Source: Dimorphilus gyrociliatus | Taxonomy: Eukaryota; Annelida; Polychaeta; Dinophilidae | Assembly: GCA_904063045.1 (NCBI GenBank) | Contig: CAJFCJ010000022.1 | Coordinates: 682,001 to 746,000, forward strand | Direction of reading: 5' to 3' | Length of the DNA stretch: 64,000 nucleotides | In this document: one piece after another, positions 50,947 to 63,613 of the stretch | How the letters are laid out: each line of letters starts with the position of its first letter | How positions within the stretch are numbered: the first letter of the stretch is position 1 | Position numbers and translations under genes: made by a program | Notes under the pieces: model-generated | Seen by the model: the letters and a program-made list of their open reading frames with translations, nothing else | Databases searched by the model: none | Told to the model about the DNA's origin: nothing

Positions 50947-53900
50947 GTCTTTCCTTCTCCCCGTTCCTACATCCTCCTCTTTCTGGTCAGGGGAATGAGA
51001 GAGGCTCTGAGAGCAAGAGAAACTAAAGAGTATTAAATAGAAACTGCGTGCAGTGAAGTACAATGAACTTGTTGGCGATTATCTCATAATCAGAGTTATA
51101 AAATATGATTATTTAAGAGAATTATGGTCCATATCAATTTTTAAACAATCACTTGCTTAATGATAATTGAAAAAGGAAATGGTAAAGTGATTGATCGCAA
51201 AAAAATTCCTTTTTCATTAAGCACCGTAATAAAAGCTATAAATGTCGTCTGGAACTAGGCTCTGATCGCGTGACGACATTTAAACACAAATTTCTTCCAT
51301 ATTCCTCATTTACATATGCTCTAAATGTACGTAAAGTGGACATGCAAAAGTAATTTGTACTAAGAGTTGAATATTAAAGGGGATAATAACCTCATTTATC
51401 CCGGATCACGTTCCATTTTTTTTCTCTTTTGCTCTCTTATACTTTACGCTAAGCAACTCAGCTCAACTCTTGCTATTCAACAGTCTTCTTCGCGCTGTTC
51501 AGACAGCGTTTACTTTATTCAATTCCGCCCTATATGTTTCTTTTTATTTCACTCATTAAATACCATAAAAAATACAGGCGCAGTGTTTTACTGTCAGGGA
51601 CCGTGTGCATTTATCCTAAATCTGCTATAGATCAATATCACTTAATCACCGTTCCCCTCGGGTAAAGTTTTTCCTATAATTGCGCAGGGGAAAATGGCAA
51701 AACTATAAAGGTAAAGAGAGTGATTGAGAGAAATAGGGAGTGAGTGAGAGAGAGAGAGAGAGACACAAGAGTTTGGATGGAGAGATTGCAACAAAGTGTC
51801 TAAACAAATAAACAAACTAAACACACTAGTGGGAGGAAAAACGTATGAAAAATGTTGCCACCCACTTTTTATCCAAATGAAAATATTAATTAGTTTATAA
51901 AAAATTCAAAATAATAGACTATCAATCACTTATCCAATTTTCGCAACCCTCAGAGGTGACCTCCTCCTAGAGGCAGGGGTCATTTTTACCTTATAAATAT
52001 TCTATATACTCCAACTAGACGCTCTCTCTCTCTCTCTCTCTCTCGCTCTCCTCTCTTAAAACACCTGATAATGTATAATAATCCACCACTGGTACTCACA
52101 GTCTAAGTGCGCCTTACGTAACTTCTGTCCATCCTCTGCATGGCAAAGAGAATATAAAGTGACGCCGTTCATCTCGTCTACGCTCATGTCCATCAAGTCG
52201 GCTATTCTTGGTTCAACGTATGTTACTTGAAAACCTTGATTTAAGCGGCTGACGAACATGTCCGAGTCCAAAGGTAATTCGTTGACTGTGGGAGGAGGTA
52301 GAGCTATAGCCATTCCCACAATTCCTAATAAGGGTCTCTGTGATGCCTTTCTAGGTAATGAGAAAGTGAACTGGTGTCTAAGGCGAGTAAGAATTTGAAC
52401 GACCCTATTATTTGGACAAAAAAAAAAGACTCGTAAGATAATTGTTGAATGATTAGTTACTGCATTTTTTGGCCTACCTGTAACCGTTACTCTTAACATG
52501 AACGCCTCTCTTCGTTAGCGTCGACTTCATTCGAACGCAAAAGGAACGTTCGCTGGAACGCTTAGTTATTGTTTGTCCGACGATAGCCGTCGCTGTAGAC
52601 AAAAAACGATCCATCAAAAGGGTAAATCTCTATCCAGGGCATTCACTTTGTATTATTCGAAATCTCGGAAAGGAGAGAGAGAAGAGACAAAATATGCGTA
52701 AAGGCGTAGAAAGACTATACTATCTAAATCTCTTCTTTTCTCTCCTTCTTTCATTTTCTTATCATTTATCATGCACCCCCCTTTCTGCCTTAGATTATTC
52801 GACCAAGTTTATTGATTTACACTGACGTAAAGAGAGAACTATTAAGAAAGGAAGAAAGAAGAAAAGAGGCAAAGAAGAAAGGAAAAAAAGGTTTATTTTA
52901 GGATTTTCCCTTCTCTGAAAGAAAAAAAACGAAAAAGAAAAGCGTTACAGTTAAATAATGCCTCCTACAACTATCCTACACCGACGTAAAATAGAACGAT
53001 TGCTTTATCAGCGACGCTCTAGCGATATGACAGATGAGCTAATTAAATGATGTGTACAGTTAGCGGGGGCGGCCGACTTTCGTTGACCCGCGTCCGGTCG
53101 GCTGGACGTCAGGGGCGTCTAGTGCGTCTATTGTAGATGCCCTGAGCGGACAAGGCTGCCCCTAGGGCTGTTTGTCGTCACGCCTTTGACTGAGAACACG
53201 GTTATGACGCCGAGTTTTTTATTGGCCTTTACTCCTCTCAATCAGTAAACGACTATAAAATGGAAACATTACGTATACACTATCTAGTCGACGTCCAATT
53301 CCGCCTATTTACTCCAAATAACGACTGTCTTTATTAGATATGCAGTAAAGGAGATAGCATATTATACATTACTCATGTTTCTCCAGGACAAAAGGGGTCA
53401 GATCAAGATAAGAAAATACGGTATTTCTATACCAGTATATACAGTATATATATTATCTAGACTAAAAACTCTCGTTTAGAATCTAACGTCGTCGTGGAGC
53501 GTCAACTCTAGACGCTCCGTGCCGAGAATTAGCAAAAGCGACGGCCATTAAGCGTGATTACTTACCTTTGTCGGCGGGCGTCGGTGACGTCCTTTCGTCA
53601 CCGTTTCTGGGCGACGGCAAGGAGACTCCATTCGGTGCGCATAAACCTAATTGTTCGGCCACCTCCTGCTGATCGGCTTGGTGAATATAGTCGAAAAAGT
53701 TACTTCCGGTCATCTCAACCTATTTTAAAAAGCAAGCGAAAAAATAAGCAACCGTAATAAACAAAAAAAATATAGGGTTAAACAAACAACTTTTGTAGTT
53801 GTCGACCGTAGGTCATCTAGACCAGCAACAGGCGGAACGACGCGTCACGCAGGCGTCACATCGTTACGAGCCTCGTGACGCCCGTAAAACGTTGCTTATC

Positions 53901-56900
53901 TGAGGCGCGAGTTCGGCGAGCGGCAACAAAGAGACGTCTATTACGTTCGCCGCCGTCATTATGGACAGGAGACGCCCCGAGAGACGCCGCAGGAAATAAG
54001 AGCATTAAGCGGCGTCTCGGGCTTGTTTGTGTCAACAACTTCGTGTTGCAAGGGGTCAAATTGTTTTTTTTTTTTCTTACCTGAGAGAGGCCTAAATAAA
54101 TTGAGACGGTTTCCGAAATGTAAAGGAAGCGGCCGTCTGTTGTGAGGGCAAAGGCGAAGCCGTCAAGGCTCTGTTCAAATAAAAAAGAAAGATGATTAAA
54201 TATCCTCGAAAATACGGTCAGTCGAATTAACAAAACAAACAAAGAAGAGCGTATTGTCAATAAAACAAACAGAACAAAAACGGATAGTATGATAGTGGAG
54301 AAGGATAAGAATGAGAAGGAGAAAGAGAAGGAGAAAGGAGGGACGAGAGAGGAGAAAAAGGGGGAAAAAATTGAAACTGTTTCAATAATTACTGTCGTTG
54401 TTGCACAAATAATAAATGATAATGAAAGAAAAGGTTTTTTTTAGAAAATCTTCTGGAAAATGACTAATTCTTCTCTTTTTTCTCCAAATTATACTCAATC
54501 ATAGTTTACTTAATGCAGATGGAATAGTTTTGTAATGGCCAGAGAAAGGCCGAATGAAAAAGGCATCTTATAAACTGCCAGCTCTTTACGCCCTTTATCT
54601 TCAGCCAGATTTTTAATTTCCATCATATTCTCTGTCCAGATTTTACAGGATGATGACATTATGACCCCGGCCATCCCCTCTTTTCATAACTTACATCCGG
54701 TCGTTACAGAGGATTAGCGCACCTTATCAGCGCTGTCCTTTCATCTCATCCGTCCGTCTTGTGTACACATGAAACGCCGGACCGTCACGCTTGATCGACG
54801 CTTTTTTCGATTTGCGTCACCGACTTTGATTTACGACGTCAGCTGCCCGCAACGCTATTGACAGTAGTGTCCAGTTCGGGGCGCAAGATCGCTATCTTTC
54901 ACCAACTGCATTTCTATACGTACTCGACCGCAATTTTTTACCAGCCAGCTCCAATCTATATGTATATTTTTTCCGCTTTCCACCCTCATTTTTTCTTTAC
55001 CCTTTGCTTTTTTCCCTACTGTCCACTCATTTCTTATTCTCCCTTATTTCTCTTATTTCACTTTTGTGAAAATATAATATACAGAGCGTCACTTCTCTTC
55101 TCATATTGAGTATCTATTTCTTTCTTTAATATTCCTATCAACCATTTCATTTTTTATTCATCTATTCCATCGCTAGATATTTTATACTCTCTTTTTCCTT
55201 ATGATTCCTCTTCTTCCTCTTTTTTATCATTCCTTTTCCCTCCTTCCTTCCTCTTCCAAACCCCTAATTTCCAGTTCACTCACTATCCCCTCTCCGTCTT
55301 CCCCTCTATTTTTCAGTGCTATATCGGTCTTTCAACCTTTCCCCTCCTCTTAACCCCTCCCTAAAAAACGCACTCGAACCCTTAAATAACTATGATTAAC
55401 TACAATAATCCTATATCCCCTTTAACGACCGGATTGTCGAAAACTTGTATGTGCAGTTGTTGCATTTTTTTTGCAGTATATTGTTGCAGATTAACCTAAG
55501 ATGAAAAACGGGCGAGGAGTTGGCGCTGATAAAGTGCCCTAATCCTAGTTCCATAATGACTGCTTTCTAATAAAAGTCCCTGTGGGAAAAAAATGAGCAC
55601 TGCAATTTTGCAATTTTGTTTTGCTGTTTATCCTCAGATGCTGGTAAGGACAAGGGGGTGAAGAGGCTGATTAGAGAAGAGTTTGAAGAGAAGAAGAGGA
55701 GGAGGAGGAGGAAGAAGATCGAAGATTTTGATAATTTAATAGTTAATTTTTTTCAACTATTAAATATTTTGTATCAACAAACGAATGAAAATAATAATAA
55801 TAGAGACTTTAATAATGGAATTATTATTAAAGAGATGCCAAAATGAGAGAAGACAGATTTCTGTTTTCATCTTTCTCTATTAAAAACTATCTCATAACCA
55901 TTCGGTATGTTTCCTCAATAATTAATTAGTAATTGATTAATTAATTAATTACACTATTAAATTCTCAATCCACAGAAATCCAAGGGGTATATACGTAACA
56001 GAATGGGTATATGTATCCATTTTCATCCTTGTCCTTCTCCTCCTCATTCACATTCTCCTCATCATTTGCTCCATCGTCAAACTCATCCCCTCGTCTGCTT
56101 CTCTATTTTCATTTGCTCCTCCATTTCTTTTCCGTGGCTTGAAGAACATCTAAGAATGTATAGATAGTACAATTCTTATCTTTTGCCTTATTCTCTTAGG
56201 ATTGCCCAATTTAAAATTCTCTTTTTTTTTCAAAGCTTTTAGTCAGAGTATACCCCTCTTCTTCTCGTACAGGCCTATATAATAGAACATCTGTCCGACA
56301 TGGCGTTCCTTTTCCGATTCGATTACGTCGCTCATTAGACGCCCGTCGACGTTCGTTTCTCGGGAGACGTCGCTGACGAAGACAATGTCCAGGCAAGGAC
56401 TCTTATAAATAAAAAATAGACTTTCATGCAAGTTTTTTCAGCATTGACTTTTCGCGGCAAAAAATTTATTCAGAGGGCGTCTACGGGGCGGTAACGCGAC
56501 TAGTCGTCGAGCGGATTGCGTTCGCCCTTCGTGACCTTGACCTTTTGATTTTCGACGCCTTTTCTTGTTTAGCGGTCGCAAATATTTGGAACAGCGTGAA
56601 ATTAGAAAATATCTGCCATAAGACAAAAGATGTAAGACGGAGAAGGAAGAAGCCAAAGTAGGCAAACAGATAAATGAACTTTAGAACAAACAAACAAACA
56701 TTTCGATGACGATTATTAAAGTAAACATAAACAATAAGAAGATAAAAAGTACGAAAATGACAGTAGAGAATAGGTAAACAAACAAGACAACTAAATAATA
56801 ACGAAGACTAAATGACTAAGAAAAAAGTATATACCTGTAAAATATGAGTTCCCTGTTGCAAGTCGAAAGTTTCAATACCTAAACTTCTATTTCGGCGTCC

Positions 56901-59516
56901 CTGAACTGAGGCTGACGAATGGAAAAACAAATGAAATCCCTAAATAAAACGAATGTTTCAAAACATCTACAGTATATATACAACTTATAACCAGCCACAT
57001 TGGAGAAGATGTAGACAGTCTTTAATTGAATGGGATAAGAAAAAGAAGGATATAAAAAGAAACGACTACCGACTTAAGAAGAGAATAAGCGTTGTAAAAC
57101 GGTATTATTAAATGGACTATAAAAAAGAAAGAGTAGTCCGTACGTACTCTTTTTTTTTTATATATATAAATTTTATAGATGTATATAGACCATTTAAATC
57201 TGTGTAGACGCAGGAACATAGATAGATGCGCTGCATTTTCACATATAGATATATATGGGAATATATCTGAATGGATAGCAATAAACTAATTTAGTTGACG
57301 GATAGTTGTAAAAAGAAAGCAGTGTTTTCGTCAACCGACGCTACTCTCTCTCTCTCTCTCGCGCGCGCGCTTTGAAGAGAGAGAGAGAGAGAAGAAAGAA
57401 GCGAGGATAGCGGATGAAAAGAAGAAAAAGTACACTGCATTAACTAAAAATAAATTGGCATCATTCTGAAAATTGAATGGAATAAAATCCATAATAAATA
57501 AAATTTATTTAAAGAACGAGCCGCTTTTTATACAACAGTTCAAAAGGACCGACTTTTCTCGCCTAATCACTGGCCTACAGTCCGCTCACCGCGTTAAGGT
57601 CTATGTAAATTTTTTTCCATTCTTTCTCGTTCGGGGAGGTTTTCTGTTTTGTTTTCGTTCTAAGTATTTTTATTGCTGTTGCGTCCGGGGTGGGCGCGCT
57701 TGATTTACGCCGCATTACGACTAACGACCGAAAATGAATGTCAACGGACGCACGGATTAGTTTTTTTCTTATCCTCATAAAAAAAGAGGACAAACCTTGA
57801 CCTTCGGGGCTCGTTTACAACATTACTTCCAATCTAAAAGACAAACCTTTCTTACATCCTTCGCTCGTCCATGGCGGATCGCCATGGGCAGAGAAGTCGC
57901 GTAACTTTAAGTAAGAGATCGTCAAACGGATTATAGACGCCTTATCGAGTTGAGATGTAATGGCGCCCGGAAGCGGAAGCATTTTAGCCAATTCATAAAA
58001 TTCGTAGTTTTCCTTTCCCCTTCTCGACCTAGCAGCATCCCTCGATTTTTCCTTGCGTAACTCCAAAATACTAGGATGAATAGAGTAAATAGTTAAATTT
58101 TACGAAGAAAGAGAAAAAAGTATGGGAATGACAATTGAACGAGAGAAGAGACCAGAGATAGGAGGCCAAAAAAAAACCATTCAATTTTTAAAGCGGAAAG
58201 AACGAGAAAGAAAGAGAGAGAGAGAGAGAGAGAGAAAAGAAATAACTAATAATAAATAACATTGGCACTTCCTCGTTCTAATTGAAAATTCGTCATGTTT
58301 ATAACGACTGTTTGTGACTTTGACAAAGACGACGACAATACATCATGTTTTTTTTTTTTTTAAAGCACTTCCGATTTTTCTGTAATGGACATTTTTATTT
58401 TACGACTGGTGTATTTGACATTGAAAAAAAATATACGTGGGTGGTATTCTTCAAAATATATAAATATAACTTTATATATATATCTTTATATGATAATAAT
58501 AAAATTCTTTTTTCTATTTTTAAACATTCTCATTTCTCTCTCTCTCTCTCTCTCAATATAGATTACATGCGTTTTGAACACTTATTTATATCCTACTCTA
58601 ACCCATTATCTATATACATATCTCCTTATATATCTCCTTATTTATCTCACCATCCATCTATACTTCCATCCATCTTTTTTTTCGTTTCTTCCTATTCTCT
58701 CTTTCTATCTGTCTATCTATCTCCCTCCCTCCCTCCCTCGCTCCCTCCCTACTTCGCCAAGTCATTTCTTAAAAAAACACCAGAAAGTAACTATTTAATT
58801 GGCTTCTAAACCATTTTAGATCGTCTTAACTTGCTTAATAATAAATAAACAGCTGTTTTTGACTGTTGCTGACAAGGAGAACGCGATAAGAATGTCCATT
58901 TGTAATTATAGGCTTTTACGCTATCTCAAGTAGTGCAAACTTAATTTTTTCTCTAGAAAATTATTTCTAACTACTGTTTCTGACAAGAAAACGTGAGTCG
59001 AATCCTACGTGGCCAATTTAAATTATTTCCTCCCTTACTTTTCCTTCTTATCCCAACATAAAACGCCGCCTAACGCAAACAAATTAATATTTTTTCCTCA
59101 ATGTTCTTAGCGCTCTTTTAAATCAAAAACCCGACACCTTGATAATGTTTCCCTTTCTTTCTTTTTTTTTCCTCGTGTAGTTCTTCCTCTCTTTCTTTTT
59201 CGTCTCTTCCTCCCCGTCCTCCATTTTCTCGTGTCGAATCATAACATTTGCGTTATTCGAAACGTTAACAGTGCAATCGTCATATTTTGCCAAATTAACA
59301 ACTTCAAACAAATATATGCAAATACGTCAAATACCCTATACACATTGCACTGATTCCTTATGGTTATAAAGAAAAACCTTAAATAAACTCTCTTTCTACA
59401 AAAACTTTAAGGTTTCAATTTTAAAAATATTCATAACGTTTCCGTTGTCTTTTTTGTCCTACCAATAGAAATTCCTATGTCTATTTGTTTTCCTATCTAT
59501 TTATCCTTTTTTCCTC

Positions 59517-59548
<32 letters not shown>

Positions 59549-60150
59549 TATCCCAGGTGTTTTCTTCTTCTTCTCCCCCTCCCCCTTTTCTCTTATTCGT
59601 ACAAGTCTAGATATTTTTGAACTATTTATCGCTTTAAGAATATCTCCTTAAATCTCTCCTTCTCGTTTTCTTCCCTATCCATTCATTCATCTATCTTACT
59701 ATCTGTCTGTCGGTTTGTCTCGTTTTTTCGCTCTTTCTATCCTTCTTCCATTCTTCTAGCTCACATTTTTGACTGCCTATTCATTTTCGTTTATTTTCTC
59801 GCTAACCGAAAAAGTCTATAAAGCTGTCTTTCTTTCTTTCTTTCTTTCTATTTTTTTCTCTTCTTCTCTGAACCCGAAGGCTGATTTTGGCCTTTTTTGG
59901 GAACGTAAAGTATAAACGAAGCGCTCCGTTAAGATCTCCTTCGAAAATCCTCGATTGACAGCGCGAATGCGTAAGATTCTGATAAGGACAAAATTTTCAC
60001 AAACCCGTCGAAATTCGTTAAAGCCGGTGCTGGATGCTGGAAAACTTGCGATGGAGCATGATGAAGCATATGATGGCTATGGTGATGATGATGATGATGA
60101 TGATGCATTGCAGCGGCCGCCGCTATACCGTATTCACACAACGACGACAT
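49238..60150 (-). CDS. trh: bHLH-PAS transcription factor, trachealess/NPAS1/3 orthologue
   Basis: A class I bHLH-PAS factor that by family knowledge dimerises with ARNT/Tango and binds ACGTG elements. Ten exons: 60150-60005, 58070-57856, 56905-56835, 54170-54081, 53719-53566, 52592-52478, 52404-52100, 50286-50139, 50077-49932, 49812-49238. All phases join, giving 654 residues. Order: Ala5 and His9 tract (residues about 9-27); basic region and [21 protein letters not shown] to [20 protein letters not shown] (about 53-108); [24 protein letters not shown] (about 140-260) with [44 protein letters not shown] to [16 protein letters not shown] (about 300-410); KKRGRK basic motif (474-479); a poly-Glu tract (about 485-501); a Tyr/Pro/Ser-rich C-terminus. 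The first donor, GG|GTTTGT, is weak but gives [11 protein letters not shown], as in NPAS3. [12 protein letters not shown] separates it from Single-minded. Confidence 0.95.
50570..50760. other. CpG-rich block in trachealess intron
   Basis: GC-rich, CpG-dense DNA in the intron between 50287 and 52099, with CCGATTGGCT (a CCAAT box on the minus strand), AGACGCCGCC and GGCGCCGCGC. No ORF or splice pattern supports an exon, so an enhancer or alternative promoter is possible. Confidence 0.3.
53040..53200. other. CpG-rich block in trachealess intron
   Basis: GC-rich patch between the exons at 52592 and 53566, with GGGGGCGGCCGAC, GACGTCAGG (CRE-like) and two GCGTCTA words. It is non-coding as far as I can see. 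Confidence 0.3.
53820..54035. other. CpG-rich block in trachealess intron
   Basis: GC-rich patch between the exons at 53719 and 54081, with repeated AGACGCC/GGCGTCT words and several CGTCA/TGACG half-CRE words. No exon is supported. Confidence 0.3.
57344..57392. repeat. CT-GC-GA palindromic repeat
   Basis: About eight CT units, then five GC units, then TTTGAA, then about eight GA units. The CT and GA arms are complementary and could form a stem around an alternating GC core. It lies in the trachealess intron between 56906 and 57855. Confidence 0.9.
58071..60004. other. Trachealess intron 1
   Basis: Contains a GA run near 58215-58235, CT runs near 58537-58553 and 59519-59545, and CCCT units near 58722-58750. 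The ORFs here are repeat-derived. No exon is supported. Confidence 0.5.
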
Positions 60151-60244
60151 TCTATAGCCTTATAACTGAAAAACTCCTCTACTCCTGCCCACTCTTCATT
60201 ACGTATGCCACACCAATAGCCACTCAGCAAGGCAAATAAAGCGG

Positions 60245-60259
60245 CCACCAGGAGGCGCT
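60245..60259 (+). promoter_or_regulatory. CTCF-like motif upstream of trachealess start
   Basis: CCACCAGGAGGCGCT matches the CTCF core at all but one or two positions. It is 95 bp upstream of the trachealess start codon. Confidence 0.4.
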
Positions 60260-60518
60260 AATTGCCAGACACTATATTTTACAATTTTTTCCGTCTCATA
60301 GACATTTATATATGTTCTTTAATGTTTCGTTATGTAACGTAAATTAATATCCTTCTAAATTATTGTAAAACAAGTTCCTTTGAAATTAATACGCCTATTT
60401 TTCCGATAAAAAGCCTATTAAATTTTGTAGAAAAAAAAAATCTACATTTTTCATGCATTCAACATTTTCCAACATTAATTTCACATTATTTATTTTACTT
60501 TCTCTCTCTCCTCGCCCT

Positions 60519-60561
<43 letters not shown>

Positions 60562-61286
60562 GTTAATTAGTCAATTTCTTCTTTCGTTCTCCCTACTCCT
60601 CCCTCTCTTCCTCCTCCTCATTCCTCACTAAAACCAGTTTTCTGTAATGATGCTTATCTTCTTCAGCTCATTTCTTCGTTAATTAATTACTCGTCCGTTA
60701 CTCTATTAAAATCCCAAATTGTCTTCTTTCGATCTTCCCACTCCTCCCTCTAAATGCAACTTTTTATTTCTCTTCTTTCTCTATTCCCAACTAGAAATGT
60801 TATTTTTTTCTTGGCAAACTTGAATTTATTCTCATCACACGCTCGCGAACCTCATCTCCTATTCCGACTACTGTTACAACTTGTAAATTAGACGGTCGGC
60901 CGTCTCTTAATTCATCTTGCAAATCTTTCAAGTTATTGAACTAGATTTGGGAAAAATAGAAGAGGCTGCATTCTAAACTAGGTTGACCCAATATAGGCAC
61001 TCGTATTTTATATGCTTATAACGAGGCGTCGATAGAAATCATTTAATTACACCCAACTTTATCATGATTTATAGCTCTGACAAAATCGTTCATTTTGCCC
61101 ACTTTATTATTATCTTTAATTTCCGTTTCCTGGGCAAAATTTTACCCCTTTACCCTGTTTCTTTATATTTTTTCCTCCATAGATGTCAATGTTCAATCAA
61201 TTACAAACAACGCTAATGACATCTGTTTTCATTTCGTTTCTCCCTTTCATCCACTTGACATTTCTAATACTTTTTGTTGTTAGTTT

Positions 61287-61317
<31 letters not shown>

Positions 61318-61972
61318 ATCAACATCAACAACATCATCATCGCTATTGTCTTAGTCAATGTACTCTTATTCTCTGCGTAAGACGACTCTAGAATGAAATT
61401 GCTATCGTAAAAACACGCTTTCTAATTTATCGAAGGGCGAGTATGTTTCTCCCTATTGCTTTTCTCTGACTGACCAAATCTATTAAAAATTCTCAGACAA
61501 GTCGAGTAGATAACAAGATGAAAAAAAGTAACGCGTAAACGCCTGGCAAGCTTTACACTAGTTGGCGATGCATAACGTCTCGCCAGATTGTACAAACAGG
61601 GCAAACTTCTCCGTAAAATGATGTCGTGCTCGAGTTGGACATATAATTGCTTACGTAAACTATTCGTTGTCGGTGGCACGACCGTATCATTGTTACAACT
61701 CTCGTTACGCAACGCTAGAGGGTCGCGCATTTTTTTATCCGTATTATACGCATTCGCTGCCCGATTTTAGGGATAGAGAGGCGCCATCTGACGGATCCCG
61801 ATTTGTTCTTTCCCTACAGATCAAATTTAATAGAAATTAAGAGTATGATGAGAAAAACGACGTCACTGGCCGTCTGCTAAGAGTTTTCTCTCTCTTTCAT
61901 CGTTTATTTTATTCTTTTTGACAAATTGTACAATTTATCCGTATTTAGACAAATTCCCTTATCCTCTTACAG

Positions 61973-61984
61973 TGCGCATGCGCA
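61973..61984. promoter_or_regulatory. NRF1-type palindrome
   Basis: TGCGCATGCGCA is a perfect palindrome matching the NRF1 consensus, which usually marks active promoters. No gene is seen next to it. Confidence 0.4.
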
Positions 61985-62814
61985 GCAAATGTTTTACAAG
62001 ATTAACTTTTAAGCAAGTTTAGATGTATAAAGGAGAATTTAAGCTTGTAGACATAGAGAAGAGACGATTAAATGTGTGAAAATTGAGCGAAATTATATCC
62101 AGACATGAATAATGTATACTATGTAACCTTTTTATTTGAAAAAATCCAATTATATAAACTCTAAATAGCTGCGCCTCCGACATAATTACGAATACTTTGA
62201 CAGTCATTCAGCAATGGTAAATATCAATAGCCAAAAGAACACCCTCCTAATTAGGGCTATGCACAGCCATTTTCTCACAATAACCACCCAACAAATGACA
62301 AACACAATCTCAATCTGCTTTTAGTTTAATTCAATTTGCCGAGAGCTTAGAGGGAATGGCTCTCCTATCACACAGAGAAGGGGAGAGACAGAAAGAGAAA
62401 GCATAGTTGATAAAGATAGATGAACTGATAGATTTAGAGTAAAGTAGACAAATAGCCAAACAAGCCAACTAACAAACTATCTTCTTGAAACAAATCTAAC
62501 CAAATTATTTCATTGATTTTGTTTTAGCATTAAATTCATAACAAATTGTAGAAAGAGAAAAAGAGAGAAAAGATTGAGAATAATAATAATAATAATAATA
62601 GTAATAATAATGATAATTAACTAATATTAATAATAACCAGACTAATTACAAAAACAACAACAATAAAACAAAAAACATTAAACAAACCATGAATGTCTTT
62701 GACATCTATCGTCGTAGGTTGATTGAGGATAGTGGACAAATTGAGGACCGTAATAGCCGTCCGTATACATTATTTATATTTCTCTTTCTCTTGCCCGCTC
62801 CTTCACTCACTCAC

Positions 62815-62819
<5 letters not shown>

Positions 62820-62856
<37 letters not shown>
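62820..62856. repeat. CT microsatellite next to CACT units
   Basis: About eighteen CT units preceded by four CACT units. Confidence 0.95.
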
Positions 62857-62859
<3 letters not shown>

Positions 62860-63529
62860 TACTCTATACTTCTCTCCTTTTGTCTACTTTTTACAAAATT
62901 CTCAACGCTTCTATAACAAGAAATCACAAACTTTTCAAGTTTACCTTTATTTATATGAAGGTGAGACAGGGGCGGAGCCTGAAGAGGCGGGAAGAGATGG
63001 AGACATTAAACAGGAAATAATTTGATGCTATTTTGACTAGCAATTTACAAGTGTCACTTTTTCCCTTCTCGTCGTCTCTTCGACACCTCGACTTTATTAA
63101 ATTAACTACTGCCTTTGTTCAATTAGACGCTACTTTTTAGCGTGTCGACAACTCAGTAGGGACCTCATGACGTCAGTTTATAAGGGATTTAAATTTCTAA
63201 AGTGTTCCCTCTGAATAAACTTGTCAGCGTGTGCCTACTTTTATTCAAGTGTTTATCTTCTCTTGTTTGTCTGTCGCCAGAAAAAATAGTTGTTTGTTTG
63301 TTTGTTTTATCAGATTTACAAGTTTTTCTTTAATTCTTCGTTCTTCCCTCCCTCAACAACAGGTGAAAAATAAGGTCTATTCCCTTTCGCTACTGTATAT
63401 TTCTAACTATTAACTAGCTCTCAACTTTTCTCTTTCTCCTCCTCCCATCTCTCTCTCTCTCTATCTATCTATCTGTCTATATAGCTATTGGTCTATCTAT
63501 TCGTCTATGCCTGTCTGTTTTTCTCACCA

Positions 63530-63613
63530 CACGTGCTCGAGCGCAAGCAAAAGCACGTCCCACTGTCTTCTACCTTTTTACAACCAATAATGCAAATCAA
63601 ACTAAGTCACGTG
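63530..63613. promoter_or_regulatory. E-box/CCAAT/octamer cluster
   Basis: Two CACGTG E-boxes (63530-63535 and 63608-63613), an ACGT core (CACGTC, 63554-63559), a CCAAT box (63584-63588) and an ATGCAAAT octamer (63590-63597) fall within 84 bp. ACGTG is the core bound by bHLH-PAS/ARNT dimers. Confidence 0.4.

Noticed and set aside
53856-54260. 134-codon minus-strand ORF as an independent protein
   Set aside because: Only 54170-54081 (PAS-A) is exon; the rest is flanking intron with in-frame open sequence.
59955-60239. Plus-strand ORF with an Asp tract
   Set aside because: It is the antisense of the His tract in trachealess exon 1.
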